NCBI RefSeq assembly: GCF_031143425.1
Contig: NC_090449.1
Span: forward strand, 759,412,235 to 759,476,234
Length of the DNA stretch: 64,000 nucleotides
Reading direction: 5' to 3'
From: Pleurodeles waltl
Taxonomy: Eukaryota > Chordata > Amphibia > Caudata > Salamandridae
The notes beneath the pieces are model-generated. The model did not search any database and was not told the DNA's origin. It worked only from the letters and a program-made list of their open reading frames with translations. Position numbers and translations under genes: made by a program. Within the stretch, counting starts at the first letter, position 1. Every line of letters starts with the position of its first letter. Below are positions 56,636 to 64,000 of this stretch, piece by piece.

Positions 56636-59332
56636 GTGAGATCCAGTGATATCAGTTTGGCAACATTCCCTTAATCAATTAATTTGATATGGTCTTCTAA
56701 AACCTAGATGCTGGCCATCTAAATCCCTTGGTAGAGGCAGCCCCTTGATTGATGGTGGTTATGAAGATAGTTTCTCTCTGAGTGATGTCTCTGTTGTTTA
56801 TCAACAACGTCCTATGTCTTTCATGTCCATGTGCTACTTGGAAATAGTGTTGCACTTGCCTTAAAGGTCTGGTCTAAGAAATATCTTTTTTCATGAGGGG
56901 TGATGGAAAACTCAAATGTTTGATATGATTATGAAACAATTTTTTTCCTACATTGATTGACAGTTGTGTATCTTTTAGGAAATATTTGGTCTTAATGTTG
57001 CACATGGCAGTGCAGCAGGCTGCCAAAATACACCCAAAGTTGGAGATATCTATTCTGTACAATAAATTTATAAGCAGGTAAGGTGATCCAAATTGACGGG
57101 TGCTGTACCTCATAAAATAGGGACCCATGAGTTTGAGTATTAGGTTGTTAACCTGTTACTTTAAAGTACACAAGAAGGAATCTATAAACAGACAGGCAGA
57201 GTCTTGACTGTCATCAAGAGGAAATTTTAAATACTAAGGTATAGTAGTTTTCATTTTCTCTGGGTGATGGTGAGAAAGGGGGAGAATTTCCCTCTCTGAT
57301 TTAATGAAATTGACATAGAGTTGGGCAGCAGCAACAGGACCCTAGAAAAACTTTGTGGTATAAAGTTCCTCACTGTAGCACATGAAGAATCCCCGTCTTT
57401 AGCTCTGAGATTGATTTAAGGCAGCTTCCTGCATCCTTTATCTTTCAGGTCAAAGCAGTGTATTTTTTCTCAAATCTTGCAGTATGTTTTCTACTCTTTC
57501 AGGAGAACCAAGTGACTCTGCCTTTGATTCAGTCCTTTTGCTGCATACCTGTACAAAACCTCTAGTGAAATGCTGCAGCTGTTGTACCAATTGATGGCCA
57601 TAGTCTGTTACAGTGATTTGTCACTCTGCCTTCTTTGGGGGCCATAGGCATCCCATTATGTCCCCTAAGTGTGCCAAATGTGTTTTGTCATTCTGGTTTC
57701 TTTTGAGGTGGCTGACATTCCATGATGTCCATTATGTGTGTATTGTCAGGCAGCTTCTCATCGGTCAGCAGCATCAATCAAGAGTTATTAGCGGGTTCTT
57801 GTTTTTTGGCTGTTGAGGACCACCAAACCAACCATTTCATGCCAATGCCACTCGCACTGGAATTCAAGCAAGAGACAGCACCTCTCTACAGCCCTGAACC
57901 TACCAAACACAAACCAGAGCTGGTGTGTGAAAAGCTCTTTTTACTTCAAGTTTCTTGGACTGCTTAATGTATGCATCCCAACTTCGAAATATAGTTGTAA
58001 TAGCACATACTACACCCAGGGCTCTAGCAAGAGTCTCCAAAATGTGATAGGCAGTAACCTCAGTAAAATCTCTGGTTTGGCCAGCTGGAGGTAGTATATA
58101 CAGCCATACATAGTGAGTTCAAAGATTATTCAAAAGGCAGATTATGAGCTGCACCTACAGTATTATGAATCTTGATCCTTTCCAGGAAAAGACTGCACAA
58201 GTCACAAGAAGCCCCAGAGACTGGCTGCAGAGTCGTGGGTCCATGGACTCTTACAGTTAGCTGTGGAGGTGCCACAGGCTGACAGGATTCTTCATGTGGG
58301 AGCTCAGGTGGTGCAGGCACAGAGGTAGTGATGCTGTGCATTCAGAACCTCTCTGGGAGAAACATAAAGAGAAGTGGGGGGACTTTTGTGGCAATTTCAA
58401 CAAGATTAGAATGGGCCAGGCAGTAACAACAGGTCTCCTGTTTGGGAATTGAATTGTGGTTCACAGTTCTTCCCTCTGAGCTTGCAAGGTAGCCACTCCT
58501 TTCTTTAACTTAATAGCAGCCACAGGTCTAAATAGCACAAAATCTCTATTCATCCAGAGGCCGCAAAATAGTACATAATCTGTGCCACAGATAAAATAGT
58601 ATATATGATGTACAATTCGACTGGTGCTGAAAAAATAGAGTGAGGGAGGTCTTTACTTAGCCGGCCATAAAGAAAAAGAGACTCCAGGCAAGAAGTAGTT
58701 TGGTAACCATTTTGTAATGGGGGTGCAACATGTGTGAAGCATGTGAAAGTAAGTGCACATACAGATGTAGTATGCATGAATTAAGCTAGGCTGTATACAG
58801 ATTAAAAACATATATTATTTAATATTCAAATATGACATATAGAAACCAAACAGAGGCTTGTGAGGGATGGGCTCTATTTGGGCTTCTTATGGAAGACCTT
58901 GTGATACACTGTATTGCTATGTGTCTTTAACCACTGACTCCATCTTCACCATTGACTCGATTTATTGGCCAGCTTTAGTTGTCATCACACTAGCGGTGCA
59001 GGGTTTTTCCACACAAAGCTTGTTTTCCACACACAGCGTGTTATTGCTGTTCTCATCAGAACAGGGCATTACCATGCTGGAACATATTATGGGTGATGCA
59101 TATGTGGTATGAGAGTACAAGGCTGAGAATGTATTCATTAGAGAGAGGTACAGCTCTGTCTCTGTAATGTGCATTGGGGCCTGGCGAGTTCTTTTGCATG
59201 TTTTCAACACAGACCAAGTACAGCCAGCCAGCGTTTGATTTCATAACAGAGGGGTGGGTGTTCTAGAATGCTCATGTAGTTTGTTTAAGGTATTAAAGAT
59301 GGGAAGACTTGGCGCCAACACAGGAACTAACC
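56636..59332. other. No firm gene; possibly decayed retroelement interior (-)
   Basis: On the minus strand there are short frames with unusual composition: a proline-rich one at 58126-58341 and a passage containing DYGHQLVQQLQHFTRGF near 57570-57620. These could be remnants of a gag region downstream (minus direction) of the LTR at 59333-60343. A TTGGCGCCAAG word at about 59309-59319 is like the start of a tRNA-Lys primer-binding site but lies some 15 nt from the LTR. None of this is strong enough for a call. Confidence 0.25.
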
Positions 59333-60343
59333 TGTTGCGTAGGTTCTCATTGTCCTAATGAGGCTACTGGATTTGGGCGAAGAATCACCTTGAGTACAAT
59401 TCCACACCATGTGATGCCTGTCGGCTTAATCTGGGTTTTCTGGATAAATAGCAGCACCTCATCTCTGCGCAAGAGCAGGGATGATTGTGGCAACTGGGCG
59501 CATAACAAGAAAGACTCCTCAGGGGAATTGTGGTCGACCAGACCTCACCCCTTTCTCTCTGTTACATTAGTCTCACACAGGCAAAGACAAACAGAGGTAG
59601 AATAGAGTTCAATAAGGCTTTATTGAAGTAACTGCATCTTAGATAAATTGGCATGTATTGCAATAACTAAGATAAAAAAACACAATAGAAGCAAAATTGT
59701 GACAAGGAGAGTGAAACACAAAAACAGTCCCACTATACTGTCACTAGGAGTGATAGCTATCTTTCCTACCTAGGTTATGAATGAGCACAACTTGATAATC
59801 CCTAATCCTCCCTTCAGGTTTCCCCCCTGAGAAGACATCATCCACCATACCTCAGTAAGGAAGCCTGTTGTCTAAAGAGATACCATCCCCATGAGGGCCA
59901 GGGATTCAGTAGTCTAAACGAGCAGCTGTAGCGAAGACGTTCAGCAATCAGCATGCAGTTGTGGTCATCTGGCTGGAATCTTCCTCTAATGTGCATGAGA
60001 CAGAGAAGTGTTTTATAATAAAACAACTGATGTTCTAGGAAAATGTCCCCATGTAGGGTGATGTGTATGTTTCTTTGAATTTCTGAGACACAGTGTACCA
60101 ATTTTTCCCGACAATCCTATCTCACTGCAGCGTTGAGGAAAGCTCAGAGTGCAATGCTAAGAACATGATGCTTTCCTAGACAAAAGAGCAGATAGAGAAA
60201 ATAAAACAACACCACAAATGTGGCTATTGCTAGAAAAAAAATGTGATGCTGAATAAAATGTAACTGGGCTAAAGTGCACAAAGGCAGGCCTAGTTTAATA
60301 CAAGAATGTGTCTAAAACATGGCTAAAATAGCTATATGACACA
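59333..60343 (-). repeat. 1-kb LTR-family copy, left
   Basis: Direct repeat of 62326-63339, with plus-strand start TGTTGCGTAGGTTCTCATTG and end ATAGCTATATGACACA. Shared landmarks: TTCAATAA(A/G)..TTTATTGAAG, TCACTAGGAGTGAT, CAGCATGCAGTTGTGGTC, TTTATAATAAAAC and GATGCTTTCCTAG. On the minus strand AATAAA lies about 290 nt before the 3' end. It is clearly diverged from the right copy (about 80-85 percent by eye), so the two are separate insertions or an old pair. Confidence 0.7.
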
Positions 60344-60684
60344 CCTGTGGAGCGGACATGCTGACTGGGACATTTTTATTGATCCTATGTGGAGGGTCGC
60401 CTTGGCGGTTTGAGGGTTCCCCAGTTGATTGGTGCTGGTAAGGATAATAGACTTAACACCAATTGTGATGCATTTAAACTTTTGAATATTTAGCATATAT
60501 ACAGTATACATCCATATTCACTATTGATGCATTGCACATTTTGGTCTGTGATTGTTTAACTGCTATGATTATTCTTGTTTATACATGTGTTCTACTTCAT
60601 TTGAGTTAAATGCTGTTTTTCATATATATATATGATTTTATTTGATATCTGGGAAGTGCCACAATAAATTCATTACTCAGATTA

Positions 60685-61340
60685 AGGGCCAGATTTACAA
60701 GGCCCCATCGCCACCAGAGCATCACTTTTAGTGACGCTCCTGTGGCGCTTTTGCACAGCGCCGTATTACAAGGTGGAGCTAAGCCACTTTTTGTGGCTTA
60801 ATGCCGCCTTGTAAATATGGCCCCTTCACACGCAGCACTTTGTGTGGAAGAGGCGTGCAATGGGTGTTTCTATGGGCGTGCCACAGCAACACCCATTGCA
60901 TTTTGACATTGCCCCAGATTTACAAGATTTCATAAATTTGAAGCAGCATCAAAATCTAATGCCACACAAGGGGCATTAGCATGGCACAAGAAGAAGAAAT
61001 GCTTTCATTACTCTTAGTTTTTTGCTCTTTCTATGTGTGCTGCATACTCCAGCACACATAGAAAGAGAAATAAATTGCCATTAATGATTGTTTTTGTGCA
61101 GAAAGCTGTCCCTTCCTGCACAAAAACAATCTCAACTGCAACACAGCAATCTTTGAAACCATGGTGAAAGGGTGGCTGCGTTGGCGCTCGGCAGCAAATT
61201 TAGCGCTGGCGCAGGGGGAAACACAACAGTGTGCCATGTTGTTAATATGGCACATCCCTGTGTTTTGAAAATGACGGAACGCGGCGCTGCCTAATTAGGC
61301 GCAGCATTGCTCTCTGTCATTAACTTGTAAATCTGGGCCT
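60685..61340. mobile_element. Harbinger-like MITE with perfect internal hairpins
   Basis: Inverted ends AGGGCCAGATTTACAAG and CTTGTAAATCTGGGCCT, flanked by TTA (60682-60684) and ATA (61341-61343). Internal stem-loops: about 20 bp with few mismatches at 60767-60816; an exact 18-bp stem 61025-61042/61050-61067 with a seven-base loop; an exact 16-bp stem 61086-61101/61116-61131. No ORF. The left flank 60344-60684 shows nothing notable. Confidence 0.75.
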
Positions 61341-61539
61341 ATAAGTGCTGCATTCGTTGGCATCATTTCATCTTAGTTCAAACAAGAGCAATACAAACTT
61401 GTTAAGCAGTGTTTTACTTGGGCATGGACCTGTCTCTACCGGTCCCTAATTTCTATACTTGACAGTGCTGTCTCACCAAAAGAAATCTGGAAGCCAAAAA
61501 AAACAATTGTGACAGTCTTTTAGGTTGTACCTCACCAAA

Positions 61540-62320
61540 AGACACTGTGGAGGGCAACTGAGGAAGGAAGCAGTAGGAGGATAAAAAGTTAGAGAATATT
61601 GGCCAAGGGGTGGACCACTATGAGGGCTAGGACAAGCAGAGTTATTAGGACCTGTACAAGAAAGACCATGCCCAGGAAGACCTAATCTATGAGGACCAGG
61701 GTGACCAATACCAGAGGGGACCAGGAACACATTGATGATGATAAACAGGACAATGAAAAACTACTCTAGGGGTAACAGGACCAGGGTGAGAAGGATCAGG
61801 AGGTCCAGGAGAATGTGGAACAGGGGGATCTGGACCCAGCTGATAAGGTCCCAAAGGAACAGAAGAACAAGAGGTAGAAGGCCCTGGACCATAATAGCAA
61901 GTAAGGTCTCTGAGGGCTCATTCACACTTACCAGGACCAGAGGATCGAGGACAACCATGGCCATGATCCAAGTAGACAGAGCAAAGAGGGAGTACCAGGA
62001 GACCAATGGAAAAAAGGACAAGGGACAGGAGGGCCAAGTCCACAGACATCAGATCAAGGAGGACCAAGTGGCCATAGCAAACGGACCAGGAAGACCATAA
62101 CCAGAAAGAACCAGGCCTAGTAGGACTTGCAGAACCTAGATTAGAATGACCAGGGGAGTTATAAAGGATGAGTAAGTATAGGTCCAGTGGGACCAGGATC
62201 AGAAGATCAAAGAGTATCAGACTTAAGGGGTTCCAAAACCAGGGTGACAAGAACCACATGAAGCAGGGTGACACGCAACATAGGAACTAGGTGGACGATT
62301 GCAAGAGGGATAAGGAAGAC
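61540..62320. repeat. AGGACCAGG-type degenerate tandem repeat
   Basis: Short irregular units around AGGACCAGG(G/A)TGA, AGGACCA(G/T) and GGACCAGGAA. Purine-rich on the plus strand. The plus-strand frame rich in RTRG/RTR (61732-62100) and the minus-strand leucine-rich frames are translations of it. It runs up to the start of the right LTR copy. Confidence 0.75.
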
Positions 62321-62325
62321 CAGAC

Positions 62326-63339
62326 TGTCGCATAGGTTCTCATTGTGCTAAAGAGGCTACTGGATTTGGGAGACAGGATCACATGAGCTGTGGCTACTAA
62401 GTAGAAATCCACACCTTATGACACCTGTTGGCCTAATCCAGGTTCTCCGGCTAACTAGCAGTGCCTCATCTCTGGCCGAGATGATTGTCGCAACTGGGCG
62501 CATGACAAGAGGACTCCTCAGGGGAATTGTGGTCGATCAGATCCCATCCCTTTCTCTTAGTTACCAAAAAGTCTCATAGAGGCAAAAACAACAGAGGCAG
62601 AATATAGTTCAATAAAGATTTATTGAAGTTACTGCATCTTAGATAAAAAGGCATGTATTGTAATACCTAGGATGATAAAACACAATAAAAGCAAACAGGT
62701 GACTAACAGAGTAAAACACAAGAATAGTGCTACCATACTATCACTAGGAGTGATGCATATATTTCTCCTACCTAAACTATGTCTGAGCACAGCGTAATAA
62801 GCCTAATCTGCCCTTGGGTTCTCCCCCTGGGGTAAACCATCCCTCATACCTGGAGTAAGATGCATGTGGTCTAGAGAGACACCGTCCCCATGTGGATCAG
62901 GGGTCCGGCCTTCTAGGCAAGTAGCTGCAACGAAGCAGTCAGCAATCAGCATGCAGTTGTGGTCATCTGGCTGGAATCTCCCTCTAATAACGTGTCTGGG
63001 ACAAAAGGGTGTTTTTATAATAAAACAGTTGACATTCTAAGAAATAGTCCCCACGTATGAGTGTGTGTTTTCTGTGAATGTTGGATACACAGCGTACCAC
63101 GTTTGTCAGCAACCCTATCTGACTGAGGCCTTGGAGAAAGCACAAAGTGAAATAAATGTCCTACTAAGAACGTGATGCTTTCCTAGGCAAAAGTGCAAGG
63201 AGATAAAGAAAATAAAACAGCACTAGCAAATGTTGCTATGCTAGAAAAACAAAGCAATACTGATAAAATGTAACATAGCGGCAGGCCTAGTTAGCTTAAA
63301 ACAATGAGTCTAAAACATGGCTAAAATAGCTATACAGCA
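62326..63339 (-). repeat. 1-kb LTR-family copy, right; likely 3' LTR
   Basis: Plus-strand start TGTCGCATAGGTTCTCATTG and end AATAGCTATACAGCA. On the minus strand the LTR would begin TGCTGTATAGC and is preceded immediately by GGCAAGGGGAGGG (63340-63352), a good polypurine tract. That makes it the 3' LTR of a minus-strand element whose body lies to the right. AATAAA on the minus strand is at about 62618. Confidence 0.65.
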
Positions 63340-63444
63340 CCCTCCCCTTGCCGGCCAAAGGTGGTTTAAAAGCTTAAGGTATAAGAAATCTAATAACTCT
63401 TACGCTCAAAATATATATTATTTAATATTATATATATATCTATA

Positions 63445-63490
<46 letters not shown>

Positions 63491-64000
63491 CTTATAACTT
63501 GTCAGTAGTGACAAGTTAAGAGACACAGAGACAGGGAAAAGGACAAGTTAAAAAAGCCGAATTCAAGAGTCACTGTCACTTTGCAAATCGCCAATTTCAT
63601 CCCGGACAATTGAAGCCAGGAGACATTCTACTTCGGCAGGTGGTAAAATATCCAAATCATATCCAAGGAAAACCACAGAGCACTAGTGTTCCAAACCTGG
63701 ATCTTCAGCTAAGGCAGCAGCATTCTGTGTTAAGAAGTGCGGCATCCATAAAAGGCAACTCATAAACGGCTTCCTGTAGCAAATGCACCCTCAATGCGCA
63801 TGTCTGATAATGAGCCCTCATCGAGAACATCAACAGATCAGCGTCCAATGAAAGTAAGCACTGCGTAGAAAGACAGACTTTCAGTGCACAATCAAAGAGG
63901 CACGAGAGGCATTGAAACACAGGCTGCACACAATCCAAAACTAGTCAGAATGACAAAGCCCAGTCACACTCCAGTTGTTTCACGAGTGGTGCTCCGAAAT
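63340..64000 (-). mobile_element. Interior 3' end of a minus-strand LTR element, partial
   Basis: Follows from the polypurine tract at 63340-63352. A (TA)n tract lies at 63428-63486. From about 63940 to 63565 the minus strand has broken frames, one ending in an acidic ...DEIGDLQSDSDS-stop near 63562-63600, which may be the end of the element's last gene. I cannot name the protein, and the element continues past the window. Confidence 0.35.

Noticed and set aside
61732..62274. Arginine-rich plus-strand and leucine-rich minus-strand frames
   Set aside because: They are products of the AGGACCAGG tandem repeat.
1..64000. CRISPR arrays, bacterial operons, ribosome binding sites
   Set aside because: Nothing of this kind is present; splice-like signals, LINEs and Harbinger genes show a vertebrate nuclear genome.

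Overview
The window looks like intergenic DNA from a very large vertebrate genome, most likely a salamander. The basis is its content: PIF/Harbinger transposons and their small derivatives, an L1-type LINE, an L2/CR1-type LINE, long LTR-like elements, a CORE-type SINE, several minisatellites and long (AT)n tracts. Several repeat families resemble sequences I associate with newts; that is recall, not a search. I found no host protein gene I can support firmly. The only hint is a weak candidate terminal exon at 52360-52482.

Layout. 1-815: 5' part of a minus-strand Harbinger transposon, running off the left edge. 1415-1988: a small element built from consecutive hairpins. 2060-2545: decayed SGNH-hydrolase-like coding remnant. 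2790-4295: minisatellite. 4452-11389: Harbinger element carrying a broken Myb/SANT-like gene (+) and a broken HARBI1-type transposase (-), with a 2.9-kb LTR-like element inserted in the Myb gene. 12175-29020: a nest. An older TG...CA element is split by a second 3-kb LTR-like copy (12363-15355) and by a full-length minus-strand L1 (17052-28738). That L1 is itself split by a young, complete 5,135-bp LTR retrotransposon (21786-26920) whose only long ORF is 626 codons and carries no recognisable pol. 29021-36800: AT tracts, an inverted pair of repeat copies, two minisatellites and a SINE interrupted by a MITE. 37229-41183: third copy of the 3-kb LTR-like element, containing a 5'-truncated L2/CR1 insertion. 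42430-45860: minisatellite, hairpin-rich repeat, inverted repeats. 47041-47659, 55799-56635 and 60685-61340: Harbinger-type MITEs. 54870-55790: ancient L1-like reverse transcriptase remnant. 59333-60343 and 62326-63339: two copies of a 1-kb LTR, the right one followed by a polypurine tract and internal sequence that leaves the window.

How the pieces relate. Target-site duplications read at the junctions give an order of events: the TGTAACA element first, then the 3-kb LTR-like copy and the L1 in either order, then the LTR retrotransposon into L1 ORF1. Elsewhere the Harbinger element predates the LTR-like copy in it, and the third LTR-like copy predates the L2/CR1 insertion. The L1 ORF1 is open across both sides of the LTR insertion while ORF2 has several stops and frameshifts. 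The two 1,358-bp LTRs differ at only about three positions that I noticed, so this is the youngest event and the best candidate for something undescribed.
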